From: a virus
IMG/VR virus record: IMGVR_UViG_3300031857_000196
Location: 1-59,200 of that record
DNA: 59,200 nucleotides
Direction: 5' to 3' (one strand)
Below are positions 35,065 to 42,807 of the stretch, in pieces. Under the pieces are notes generated by a model. That model was given only the letters and a program-made list of their open reading frames with translations. It was not told the DNA's origin and did no database searches. Numbering within the stretch: the stretch's first letter is position 1; every line of letters begins with the position of its first letter. The position numbers and the translations under genes are program-made.

Positions 35065-35580
35065 TCAAACAGTGTGATAGATTTGCTGCTTATATTTTCT
35101 TAAATTCATAACAACACCTTTAGCCTCTTCAAATGTTTTAATTCTTGGTGTAATTCCAGCCACCAATCCCTTTGTCATAGCGTTGACTATTGAAAAATAA
35201 ACTTGTAGGTCTTGAGTATTATACCATTCATGAATAAGATAATCATCACTTTCATTAACAACATCAGCTTCTTCGGATTTTTCCCACCATCCTGTCCATT
35301 CCATACTATAATTTTCTGGATGTATTTTAGCATTAGCAAGAAAAATTCTTAGAGCTTCTTCTGTTTCCCTATGTAACTTTAAATAGTTTTTTTCCTCTTC
35401 TTCAGTCAATTCTGAATCTTCACCAGTTAAAAGTTCATGAATATCTCCAGGAACATATGAGTTACCATAAGGTCTTTTTGGATCAATTTCTGGAGCACCA
35501 GTTTCACAGTTATTCCATCTAACATACATATTCCTCAGAAGAGTAATATGCTGCTCAGTTAATTTAAATTGATTTGTCAT
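35065..35580 (-). CDS. Hypothetical protein (171 aa)
   Basis: Helical N terminus (LTEQHITLLRNMYVRWNNCE), central Pro/Gly loop (RPYGNSYVPGDIHELLTGED), then a helix EEEEKNYLKLHRETEEALRI. C-terminal WTGWWEKSEEADVV and beta part. No family recognised. ATGA overlap with the next gene. Confidence 0.6.
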   Translation of the reverse strand: MTNQFKLTEQHITLLRNMYVRWNNCETGAPEIDPKRPYGNSYVPGDIHELLTGEDSELTEEEEKNYLKLHRETEEALRIFLANAKIHPENYSMEWTGWWEKSEEADVVNESDDYLIHEWYNTQDLQVYFSIVNAMTKGLVAGITPRIKTFEEAKGVVMNLRKYKQQIYHTV

Positions 35581-35774
35581 AATAATTTTAATAGTTTGCT
35601 TTTTGGAAAGTTTGGTTTTGGAATAGGAATATCAAATTTTCTGCATATATTATAGTAGGTTTGTTGAGTTATTATGTCAGTTTTTAACTCTTCTTGAGAT
35701 GCAATTTCAAGATAATAATCATAATAAATATCAATAAAATCTTTACTTGGCTGAATGTCATTAAATGATTTCAT
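35577..35774 (-). CDS. Hypothetical protein (65 aa)
   Basis: Helical acidic start (KSFNDIQPSKDFIDIYYDYY) and a Lys/Pro-rich end (PIPKPNFPKSKLLKLL). No family recognised. Coupled to the following gene. Confidence 0.55.
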   Translation of the reverse strand: MKSFNDIQPSKDFIDIYYDYYLEIASQEELKTDIITQQTYYNICRKFDIPIPKPNFPKSKLLKLL

Positions 35775-35782
35775 GGATAATT

Positions 35783-35965
35783 CTAAGCTTTTAGAGCATC
35801 ATTTTGTTCTTTCTCTTTATCTTCCCATGGATCAGGACGATAATGTTGAGTAAGCTTTAAATCTTCTCCAATGATTCCGGCGTCTTGTAGAAATTTTCTA
35901 CATTTTTCTGGAGTGTTATGTATTTTTAAAAACTCATCAATGTCAGTTCGGGTTAATTTATTCAT
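35783..35965 (-). CDS. Hypothetical protein (60 aa)
   Basis: Helical sequence NKLTRTDIDEFLKIHNTPEK followed by QHYRPDPWEDKEKEQND. No family recognised; overlaps the preceding gene by four bases. Confidence 0.55.
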   Translation of the reverse strand: MNKLTRTDIDEFLKIHNTPEKCRKFLQDAGIIGEDLKLTQHYRPDPWEDKEKEQNDALKA

Positions 35966-36330
35966 TCTATCTCTGATAAAGAAAGTTGTCCGTTATTTTC
36001 TTCAATTTTTTTAATTCTCAACTCTTCAAGTTTCTCATCAGAAATAAAAGTTTTAAATTCGTCAAACTCATAATAATCAAAGCAACCATGTTTATCTTGA
36101 GCAATAAACTGCATATCAGGTTTTTGTTTAATTTCATTTAGATTTAAAATAGAAATTTCCTTTGCTGTTATTTCCATTCTACTATATAAATCGTCATATG
36201 ATTCTAAATTCACAATTCGTTCTGTAGCTTTTTTAGCATCTTCTACCGAATCGGCTAAAACTAGAATATCTGCATCAGTATGCCAAGATTGTTCTACATA
36301 TATTGAAAATAATTTTAATTCATTCATCAT
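35962..36330 (-). CDS. Hypothetical protein (122 aa)
   Basis: The start FSIYVEQSWHTDADILVLAD followed by SVEDAKKATERIVNLES has the beta-helix pattern of small cyanophage proteins in which a strand is followed by an entry like EEA-K-A. C-terminal acidic helix. No function known. Confidence 0.6.
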   Translation of the reverse strand: MMNELKLFSIYVEQSWHTDADILVLADSVEDAKKATERIVNLESYDDLYSRMEITAKEISILNLNEIKQKPDMQFIAQDKHGCFDYYEFDEFKTFISDEKLEELRIKKIEENNGQLSLSEIE

Positions 36331-36378
36331 TTTTATTCTTCTCTGTTAAATATTGGCCAAGATTATATAAAATAAAGT

Positions 36379-36723
36379 TCATGCTTTTTTAATTAGTGTG
36401 TTTAAGAATTTTCCAAATTCGTTGTTTAATGCACTTCCAATATAGAATTGTAGAAGCCTTTCTCCATAATTTTCCAAAGTTGAAAGTTCATCATAATGTG
36501 ATTTAAAAACTGGCTTCCATTCCATCTGATGTCTATGTAGACACTCTTTGTTGACAATAATTTTAAATTCTATGATAGGAATGAGATCAACCGAAATTCT
36601 TTCAGATTGTTGAAATACTATGGACTTTTCATCCTCAAACATATTATATGTTGGAATAGTAACTCCATTCTGCTTGAGTGTTTCTTCTTGATCTTTATCA
36701 AGTTTAAAGGTGCTGTATAACAT
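36379..36723 (-). CDS. Hypothetical protein (114 aa)
   Basis: Beta-rich N-terminal two thirds (KSIVFQQSERISVDLIPIIE) with a helical end (RLLQFYIGSALNNEFGKFLN). No family recognised. Follows the NADAR gene by three bases, so likely co-transcribed. Confidence 0.6.
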   Translation of the reverse strand: MLYSTFKLDKDQEETLKQNGVTIPTYNMFEDEKSIVFQQSERISVDLIPIIEFKIIVNKECLHRHQMEWKPVFKSHYDELSTLENYGERLLQFYIGSALNNEFGKFLNTLIKKA

Positions 36724-36726
36724 TGA

Positions 36727-37245
36727 TCAATTAGGGATTTTAATAAGATCTTCTCTGAGACATGTAAGAACTTGACCAAGCCAATTGGTTCCTCTCCAGT
36801 TTTTAGGGTCTTGAATGCCTACTGCACCTTCAGCCATTCCAATTCCCCAAACAGTATCGGTTGGAGATGCCTCAACCAAATAATGATCTACAGTGTTCAT
36901 AAGATATTCAAAGGCATTTTTATCTTGAGTGAACTTATAAAAACAACCTTCATAGACAATTTGACGAGCATGTGTTCGCCAAACTTGCAAATCAAAATTT
37001 TTCAATGTTCTCCCTAGTTCTTTTTGTTGTCTTGGATGTTTCTGTCTCATAATAGTTTGAGCACTTTCAAAATCATTAAATAGAAGAGCTTTTTGTTGCA
37101 TCATATATTGCTCTGAGCAATTGTAAGGAATGCAAGTTCTAGTGTCAATGAATGGCGTGAATGCCCAATTAGAAAGATAGCCATAATAAAAGAAATGATA
37201 GTTGTTAAATATCTCAAGATAATTTTGTTCTTTAAATGTAATCAT
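36727..37245 (-). CDS. NADAR-domain protein (YbiA/DUF1768 family, 172 aa)
   Basis: Full-length single-domain NADAR protein. Family landmarks: YGYLSNWAFTPF, the SEQYMMQQKALLFND motif, HPRQQKELGRTLKNFD, the basic VWRTHARQIVYEGCFYKFTQ segment, LVEASPTDTVWGIGM with the catalytic-pocket Glu and Trp-Gly, and DPKNWRGTNWLGQVL. NADAR enzymes act as N-glycosidases on riboflavin intermediates (YbiA/RibX) or remove ADP-ribose from guanine in DNA. In a phage, reversal of host DNA ADP-ribosylation (anti-DarT defence) or NAD-derivative salvage are the likely roles, which is inference. Embedded in the minus-strand accessory block and coupled to its neighbour by ATGA. Confidence 0.85.
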   Translation of the reverse strand: MITFKEQNYLEIFNNYHFFYYGYLSNWAFTPFIDTRTCIPYNCSEQYMMQQKALLFNDFESAQTIMRQKHPRQQKELGRTLKNFDLQVWRTHARQIVYEGCFYKFTQDKNAFEYLMNTVDHYLVEASPTDTVWGIGMAEGAVGIQDPKNWRGTNWLGQVLTCLREDLIKIPN

Positions 37246-37628
37246 AATTCTTGGTAATCATAATTCTTGCCATGGTAAATAATTCTATTAATAAATCGTC
37301 CAAACATTGTCATTTGTCTGTTTGCAATTCTAGATGCCTTATGAATGGTAATGTCGTAAATATACCGATAAGTATTAAATTTACCAGAAGGTAATATTAA
37401 CAAAGACATATAAAACCTAGAATCTTCATTTAGTATAGAACCACAAGGATAAGATAATCCTTCATTATAAGGTTCATATTTTTCACAAACTAATGTCACA
37501 TAATAAGAACAAATTTTGTTTTGATTCACATCTAAAAAATCAGTTACTATACCATAAGACTTTAAATTATTAATATAATTATCTTCAACTGAGATAATTC
37601 TTTCTTTTGTTATAAGTTTTTTAGTCAT
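37242..37628 (-). CDS. Hypothetical protein (128 aa)
   Basis: Two candidate starts nine bases apart (37637 and 37628); the second begins MTKKLITKERIISVEDNYIN. Beta-rich body with LSYPCGSILNEDSRFYMSLL and a basic C terminus (HKASRIANRQMTMFGRFINR). No family recognised. Directly upstream of NADAR with a four-base overlap, so the two may act together. Confidence 0.6.
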   Translation of the reverse strand: MTKKLITKERIISVEDNYINNLKSYGIVTDFLDVNQNKICSYYVTLVCEKYEPYNEGLSYPCGSILNEDSRFYMSLLILPSGKFNTYRYIYDITIHKASRIANRQMTMFGRFINRIIYHGKNYDYQEL

Positions 37629-37809
37629 TTGCTGCATTATAAGCTTCTATTTGCTTAATACATTGCTTCCAAGTCGTACTGGAGATTGTTCGGGCAAACT
37701 TCACAAAAGTATCAGGTTTCCCATAATATTCTGAACAACTACCATCATCCCAAATACCACCAACCTTAAAGTATTCTTCTACAAGTTTTAGGATTTCTTT
37801 TTCAGTCAT
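37621..37809 (-). CDS. Hypothetical protein (62 aa)
   Basis: A longer frame exists but its first 49 residues overlap the coding end of the upstream gene in a different frame; the ATG at 37809 (MTEKEILKLVEEYFKVGGIW) sits right after that gene's stop. Rest: DDGSCSEYYGKPDTFVKFAR and a helical end. No family recognised. Confidence 0.6.
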   Translation of the reverse strand: MTEKEILKLVEEYFKVGGIWDDGSCSEYYGKPDTFVKFARTISSTTWKQCIKQIEAYNAAND

Positions 37810-37810
37810 T

Positions 37811-39127
37811 TCATTTAATTTCAGTAGGTAATGATGTGGCGTTGAATGGGAGGTAGTGTGTATCATAATTGCCAGGCTCAGGTTTGCGGAATTTCCATTC
37901 TTTATAGATGTCAATGAAACACCAACACCTCCCATCCTTGTCACACCACCCCTCACGCTCCCAAGGATTATCGTCCACTACAACAGGAGCAGAGTGGCAA
38001 TTCTTAATTAGTTCAGCAGCCTGAATTAGTATATCTGGAAGTTCAGAGCAGCATGGCATTGCTCCAATTTCTTCCATACGTTGAAGATGCCTAGCATGAT
38101 CCTCCATCCACTCAACCAACTTTACGACCTCGCCATCATCTCGTGTTGTTGGCCCATAATCATCTCCATAATCATCACATTCTTGATTGAGTGTGGCAAT
38201 AGAATCAAGGGCTCTCCTACTCTCCTTTGAATATTTCTTAAGTAATTCAATAACATGAGCTAAATCCATAGGTTCCATACAGCTCATACCGAAAGATTCA
38301 AGCCTCTCTACCTCTCTACTGAGTAATTCAACGGCCTCTTTTATCTCGTCTTTAGAAGGAGGAGCTGACAACTGCTCCATTAAAGCATCAGCAATATGCC
38401 AGGGTGTCCAATATCCATCTTTTTTTGGGGTAAATAGAGGTTGATTTGGTGAACCATTCCATGTAAAACTATAACGCACTAGCTTATTTTCTTCAACTTG
38501 CTCCTTAGCCTGAGAATCTGGCCTATGGCTCCAAAGTGACAAGATAGCTCTGGCAAATGAACGATGGTTGAACAGATACTCCCGTTGACCTTGTTCTTGT
38601 ACTCCAGTTTCTATCCAATGTTTACGTTCAAGATTATCAATATCCTCATCTGTTGGATCCTCATCCGGGTGGGTAGGCCTGATAAAAAGCTCATAGCGGC
38701 CATCTGGTAGCTCTGCAATGTAATCAAACTGAGCATTTTCATAACCACGAAAGTTTGATACATGTAGGATTCCTATCACTTGATCCTTATCCAGATGAAC
38801 TGAAGGCTGGCAATCCAATTGATTATTAAAATATCGCGTCCATTCTATTACAGAAACTAGAGGAACTGAACCAAAATAAGGTGTTCCATAGCGTTCTTTC
38901 CACCAAACTCGGAAACTCGTTTCAAGATCTTCATCTGTTACTACCCCATCCGCATGGTGCATCAACCGGGCGTCGGAATTTAAGTCATACAAAGCTGCTC
39001 CGGCAATAGCAATAGCGTCATGATGACTAACTCGCTCGCACCACCTATTATCCTCAGTATTTTTGCAGCATTTATCAACCCAGTCAGAAATCTCAGCAAA
39101 GGTTGGCCGGCGATTAGGTTTCATCAT
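37811..39127 (-). CDS. Large hypothetical protein with C-terminal GWCD-DG-CW domain (438 aa)
   Basis: Base composition is visibly higher in GC than neighbours, suggesting later acquisition. The N terminus (PNRRPTFAEISDWVDKCCKN) and centre (WLIRP-like YELFIRPTHPDEDPTDEDID) are mainly helical; residues about 380-438 hold DNPWEREGWCDKDGRCWCF and end HYLPFNATSLPTEIK, the same domain as in 25714-26214. Its own ACTGGCACA-class promoter lies 22 bases upstream of the ATG. Function unknown; I associate this C-terminal domain with cyanobacterial and cyanophage proteins. Confidence 0.65.
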   Translation of the reverse strand: MMKPNRRPTFAEISDWVDKCCKNTEDNRWCERVSHHDAIAIAGAALYDLNSDARLMHHADGVVTDEDLETSFRVWWKERYGTPYFGSVPLVSVIEWTRYFNNQLDCQPSVHLDKDQVIGILHVSNFRGYENAQFDYIAELPDGRYELFIRPTHPDEDPTDEDIDNLERKHWIETGVQEQGQREYLFNHRSFARAILSLWSHRPDSQAKEQVEENKLVRYSFTWNGSPNQPLFTPKKDGYWTPWHIADALMEQLSAPPSKDEIKEAVELLSREVERLESFGMSCMEPMDLAHVIELLKKYSKESRRALDSIATLNQECDDYGDDYGPTTRDDGEVVKLVEWMEDHARHLQRMEEIGAMPCCSELPDILIQAAELIKNCHSAPVVVDDNPWEREGWCDKDGRCWCFIDIYKEWKFRKPEPGNYDTHYLPFNATSLPTEIK

Positions 39128-39149
39128 ATTTTATCTCTAAACTCTTATT

Positions 39150-39205
39150 AGAGTAGCACACCACTCAAACAAACTTAAAAGTGATGTGCCAGTTTTTAAA
39201 GTGAC
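39150..39205 (-). promoter_or_regulatory. ACTGGCACA-class promoter
   Basis: Minus strand: CACTTTAAAAACTGGCACA, 29 bases, TACTCT (39150-39155), ATG at 39127. Bases after the box (TCACTTTTAAGTTTGTTTGA) resemble those of the copy at 41233 (TCACTTTACTTTTGTTTGAG), so the two share ancestry beyond the box. Confidence 0.8.
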
Positions 39206-39250
39206 ATACTTAATCTAATGTACTGTAAATTTTTCATTAATCATATTATT

Positions 39251-40105
39251 TCAATAACAAAACCTATAACTACAAGAATTATTAGGGCAATATACGCCAC
39301 CGCCATTAACAATAGTTTCAGCTTCCAATTGTGTTCCACAACTGGGGCATGGGTCAGGATACTCAACTGGTGTTTCTCCATCCACATTATCATCACATTG
39401 CCTCATAATAATGTAAGGAGCTTCCTTTTCATTATCCTTTAAATCCAAAAATCTATGATAACCATCAATTAAGAAATATTGATTATTAATCCTCTTAACA
39501 ACCCCAACTGGTAAATTTAATTCAAAATCATATGAGGCATAAGAACTATCTTTTTTAAGTCTTGAAACATATTCTCCATTTAAGCCAATTTTATCTAATG
39601 GAATTTGTTCAATAGTTATGGTATTTGTTTGAATTAAGTTATCCAACAAATAAGAATATTCTTCTGATAGGGCAAATTTAATCTTTTGAATGTCTGTTTC
39701 TTTTTCTAGCATGGTGTTAATAGAATCTAGCATCTCATCATAGTTTTCAAATTCAAATCCACTGATTTCTTCACCATAATATCCATTTGATACTTCTAAG
39801 GAATATAAATTTTTATCATATGCTTTATAAATTCTCATTAAGCGATCTGCACAATATTTTTCTATTTTTGTTAAGTTATAAGATTTTTTTCTAATTTTAT
39901 TGGATTTATCTTTATATAATTGCTCAATAACTAGATAATTTAGTGATTTATTTACTTTCTTTATTTTTAAATTAGTAATTTTTCCACACCGGCATATTGA
40001 ATCGCATCCATATAATGAACAATCATACTCATAGTCATAATCACTATCAATCATATAAGTGTTGCCAAATCTCAATTCAAAGTTGTTGTATGTTTTGGTT
40101 TTCAT
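39251..40105 (-). CDS. ParB-like protein with C-terminal zinc ribbon (284 aa)
   Basis: N-terminal 150 residues contain a Cys cluster (CSLYGCDSICRCGKI) and charged helices. Residues about 165-235 resemble a ParB/Srx N-terminal domain: IPLDKIGLNGEYVSRLKK, PVGVVKRINNQYFLIDGYHR with the Asp-Gly-x-His-Arg signature, and EAPYIIMRQCDD. The C terminus is a zinc ribbon (PCPSCGTQLEAE ... YCPNNSCSYRFCY). ParB-type domains bind CTP or act as nucleases or kinases; the role here is unknown. Confidence 0.65.
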   Translation of the reverse strand: MKTKTYNNFELRFGNTYMIDSDYDYEYDCSLYGCDSICRCGKITNLKIKKVNKSLNYLVIEQLYKDKSNKIRKKSYNLTKIEKYCADRLMRIYKAYDKNLYSLEVSNGYYGEEISGFEFENYDEMLDSINTMLEKETDIQKIKFALSEEYSYLLDNLIQTNTITIEQIPLDKIGLNGEYVSRLKKDSSYASYDFELNLPVGVVKRINNQYFLIDGYHRFLDLKDNEKEAPYIIMRQCDDNVDGETPVEYPDPCPSCGTQLEAETIVNGGGVYCPNNSCSYRFCY

Positions 40106-40120
40106 AAATTTTAATAGTTT

Positions 40121-40327
40121 TTACTCATTGTTGTCTTGTAGATCAATTTCTGTAATAATATTCTTATTAACATCAATAAAAACAAGCCTCCTTCCTTTCT
40201 TTTCTTCTTGCTTGGCAATAAAGAAAAGAGCAACTCCATTTCTGATACTTTCAGTCATATTGATGCCAAATTCAGCTTTGAGGTGAATTAAAAGAGCAAA
40301 ACTTCTTTTGTATTTAGGAGTCTTCAT
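40121..40327 (-). CDS. RHH-like small protein (68 aa)
   Basis: The pattern TESIRNGVALFFIAKQEEKK and VFIDVNKNIITEIDL parallels the second helix and tail of the RHH proteins at 40776, 45086 and 49781 (AEIFRRAIALYK ... ILRN ... VIGF), although the first helix is degenerate. Possibly a diverged DNA-binding regulator. Overlaps the upstream gene by four bases. Confidence 0.5.
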   Translation of the reverse strand: MKTPKYKRSFALLIHLKAEFGINMTESIRNGVALFFIAKQEEKKGRRLVFIDVNKNIITEIDLQDNNE

Positions 40328-40764
40328 TTATTCACCAACAGAGACTGAGAATTTCTTATAACAAACCAAATGCGCTTCCAGACAGGGAGTTTGGCAAAAC
40401 GATCAATTCTATCAAGAAGCTCAGTTATTTCCTTTGTAAGCTCTGTTAAATCATTTCTTTTTTGGTTTAAAGCTAATTTTAAGCTTTCACATTCTTTTAT
40501 AGATTCATTGAGTTGTATCTTGAATGGAGCTTCCAAAATCTCAAGAAGTTCTGGTTCCACACAGAAAAAGACATCTTTATTTTCTAGCTTTCTCTGACAA
40601 ACATGATGAATTGGTAAATCAATTCTCTCAATAAAGATAGGTTCTTCACCTTTAATTGTCATAAACTGAATGTCATCACATTTGAAGAATGAAAAGGTCT
40701 TTTGATATGGATAAATTATTTGAGATTTTCTTTCAGTTATTCCGTAGATAGTAATTTCTTTCAT
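40324..40764 (-). CDS. Hypothetical protein (146 aa)
   Basis: N-terminal beta part (ITIYGITERKSQIIYPYQKT), a DVFFCVEPELLEILEAPFKI segment, then a long coiled-coil helix (LNESIKECESLKLALNQKRN) and a hydrophobic basic end (WKRIWFVIRNSQSLLVNK). No family recognised. Confidence 0.6.
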   Translation of the reverse strand: MKEITIYGITERKSQIIYPYQKTFSFFKCDDIQFMTIKGEEPIFIERIDLPIHHVCQRKLENKDVFFCVEPELLEILEAPFKIQLNESIKECESLKLALNQKRNDLTELTKEITELLDRIDRFAKLPVWKRIWFVIRNSQSLLVNK

Positions 40765-40775
40765 ATTTTTTATGA

Positions 40776-41201
40776 TTAAATATGTGTTATTATTCTCTCA
40801 TTATCCTTAGCTCTAAGAATGACTTGTTCTCCATCAGTGCTTGCTTTCTTTGCAATTTTGTAAAGAGCTATGGCACGACGGAACACTTCAGCACCGTTCA
40901 TTCCGGTGTCTTTCTGTATCTCATCAAACTCTCGCGCTAGTTCTTCGCTCATTCTTATGCTGAAGCTATCAGAAGGTGTTGAGATGGCTATAGAAGGTTC
41001 AGCAAATGGTTCTAGAAAATCAATAATTTCTCTAATTTTAGCAGAGTCTAAAGTGTGATTGTCTACGATCCAGGGAAGGCCTGTTTCATTATAATAATAT
41101 AGTTCTACATATTCTTTGCCATTTTTAGTATATTTTGATGCACTAAGAGTGCAAGAATCTGTAATTTCTAGAGTTTGTTTGTTAATCTCAGTGGTTGTCA
41201 T
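40776..41201 (-). CDS. Protein with C-terminal ribbon-helix-helix domain (141 aa)
   Basis: A TTG-started extension to 41231 is excluded because it would begin beside the -10 of the promoter at 41233; ATG 41201 gives MTTTEINKQTLEITDSCTLS. N-terminal 70 residues are beta-rich; the C-terminal half is an RHH (CopG-like) domain: FSIRMSEELAREFDEIQKDT, GMNGAEVFRRAIALYKIAKK and a beta tail ending ERIITHI. The same C-terminal module forms the whole of the proteins at 45086 and 49781. Probably a transcriptional repressor. Confidence 0.7.
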   Translation of the reverse strand: MTTTEINKQTLEITDSCTLSASKYTKNGKEYVELYYYNETGLPWIVDNHTLDSAKIREIIDFLEPFAEPSIAISTPSDSFSIRMSEELAREFDEIQKDTGMNGAEVFRRAIALYKIAKKASTDGEQVILRAKDNERIITHI

Positions 41202-41232
41202 TGAACTAATAATTGTTTTCTGAATTTTCAAT

Positions 41233-41290
41233 AGTCTAACATATCACTCAAACAAAAGTAAAGTGATGTGCCAGTTCTTAAGGTGTCCTA
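41233..41290 (-). promoter_or_regulatory. ACTGGCACA-class promoter
   Basis: Minus strand: ACCTTAAGAACTGGCACA, 28 bases, TAGACT (41233-41238), ATG at 41201. Drives the RHH-domain gene. Confidence 0.78.
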
Positions 41291-41293
41291 ATT

Positions 41294-42094
41294 TTACATA
41301 TACTCTTCTTTAAAACATTCATATCCAGATAACCTAATAGTTTCCTCTCGCCACTTTCTATTTCTTTCTGGAATTTCGCGATAATGAATGTTAATTGGAA
41401 TCATTTCAGAACCATCAATATCATTCATAGCATTCCAAAACAATTCATTAAACTTAGAGTCTTTTTTCTGCGTTGAAAATATTGCTAATTTCTTATTTGG
41501 GAACATTGATAGTGCTACAGATAGATCTTCAACAACGGTAGAACTAAAGAAAGCAAATTCGTCTAAAATTAAAAAGTCAAAAGATCTATAATCTTCAGAA
41601 TCTCTCCGAGATGAGCAAAATTTAATTTTTGATCCATTTTCAAATGTTATTGAATTTGAATTAATTTCAGTAACCCAATCTTCAAAATATTTGTTAGTGT
41701 TTAAATCATCACAAAATTGCTTAGTAATATCTAATAGTCTTTTAGATTCACTGTAATTAAAACAAACAATTCCAACTTTAGATTTATCATTAAAAATTGC
41801 ATAATGAATAGCAGATATTAATGACAGGGTTGATTTTGTGGATTGTCTAGGCATTTTAAAAATTGTTTGCCTATTGCTGTTAATTGTATTTAACACATAT
41901 TTTTGATAAGGATCTAATTCAATCTTTTTACGTTTAATTGCATCATAGTTTAAAAATTTAAGACAATTAATTGCAAAAATATCTGGATGATCTTTAAATA
42001 TAAAATAGTTCTTTGTTGCACCAGGATTATGTTTAATGCTAGTTCCCGTTAAGGCTTTGATGAATAATTTGACGTTTTTAAATAGACTTTTCAT
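41294..42094 (-). CDS. Terminase-like ATPase lacking the nuclease domain (266 aa)
   Basis: Collinear with the ATPase half of gp17: DPYQKYVLNTINSNRQTIFK, then the A-loop MPRQSTKSTLSL, the VGIVCFNYSESKRLLDITKQ segment, FENGSKIKFCSSRRDSEDYR, Walker B FLILDEFAFFSS, the coupling motif LAIFSTQKKDSKFNELFWNA and an end parallel to the gp17 linker (YREIPERNRKWREETIRLSG). It stops where the nuclease domain would begin. The Walker A Gly before Lys is Thr (RQSTKST against RQMGKST in gp17). So it is a separate, shortened paralogue in the accessory block, perhaps a modified motor, regulator or interference factor; no frameshifted nuclease is left downstream. Confidence 0.75.
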   Translation of the reverse strand: MKSLFKNVKLFIKALTGTSIKHNPGATKNYFIFKDHPDIFAINCLKFLNYDAIKRKKIELDPYQKYVLNTINSNRQTIFKMPRQSTKSTLSLISAIHYAIFNDKSKVGIVCFNYSESKRLLDITKQFCDDLNTNKYFEDWVTEINSNSITFENGSKIKFCSSRRDSEDYRSFDFLILDEFAFFSSTVVEDLSVALSMFPNKKLAIFSTQKKDSKFNELFWNAMNDIDGSEMIPINIHYREIPERNRKWREETIRLSGYECFKEEYM

Positions 42095-42416
42095 TTTCGT
42101 ATTTTTCTTTAAGATTTAAAAATAATTTATACTCTTTATTATTTTCAGTTTTAATTTCTTTATCAATACTATCATAGATAAAGTTATTCATTTTTTCTGA
42201 TTCTATAAGTTCAACTATAACAATTTGTTCAGATAATTTTAGGCCACTTCTTTCATAATCTTTATAATCATTTAATTCCCCACCTAAGATATGACTAGCA
42301 GCATTTAAAACTGCATCTTTTAGCTGTCTCTCTCCATCATATATATCTAAATCATCAATAGATTCTAGACCTTCACCTAAAGTGTCTATAAAGACCATAT
42401 AACGTTTTTGTTCCAT
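42078..42416 (-). CDS. Hypothetical protein (112 aa)
   Basis: Acidic protein: MEQKRYMVFIDTLGEGLESI then helix-rich ERQLKDAVLNAASHILGGEL, a beta segment SEQIVIVELIESEKMN and a charged C-terminal helix. No family recognised. Overlaps the terminase-like gene by 17 bases and lies upstream, so they are probably co-expressed. Confidence 0.6.
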   Translation of the reverse strand: MEQKRYMVFIDTLGEGLESIDDLDIYDGERQLKDAVLNAASHILGGELNDYKDYERSGLKLSEQIVIVELIESEKMNNFIYDSIDKEIKTENNKEYKLFLNLKEKYENEKSI

Positions 42417-42423
42417 ATTAATT

Positions 42424-42807
42424 TTAATTTTCTTTAAATGTGGACAATTTTTCTAATTTTGTTTGCAATTCAATAACTTGTTGTTCTAAAATTTCAATTC
42501 TATCAACAACAGTTAATTCAGTTGCACCCTCTTCAGGTTCAATAAAACCAATATGATCAAGTATAAATTTAATCTGTTCATTTAATCTAGGTATTTCTAA
42601 TATATTTCCCACCTTCAAAGCAAATTCACGGTTTGGTCTAAACTTTTTCTTTACGATTTCTATATCAGTTTTAATTTTCTTTAAATGTGGACAATTCTTT
42701 GGATCTATACATGATGAATCTGAGTTCTTATTTGTTTCTATATCATCAGGTGCATAACACCATCCGCAATCCCAATAATTACATATCATAGCTTTTAGTT
42801 GTCGCAT
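42424..42807 (-). CDS. Cys-rich protein with coiled coil (127 aa)
   Basis: N-terminal Cys cluster ICNYWDCGWCYAPDDIETNK then SSCIDPKNCPHLK, a possible metal site of a type I associate with small cyanobacterial and phage proteins, followed by helices and a C-terminal coiled coil (VDRIEILEQQVIELQTKLEK). Function unknown. Overlaps the paralogue-family gene upstream by 13 bases. Confidence 0.6.
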   Translation of the reverse strand: MRQLKAMICNYWDCGWCYAPDDIETNKNSDSSCIDPKNCPHLKKIKTDIEIVKKKFRPNREFALKVGNILEIPRLNEQIKFILDHIGFIEPEEGATELTVVDRIEILEQQVIELQTKLEKLSTFKEN

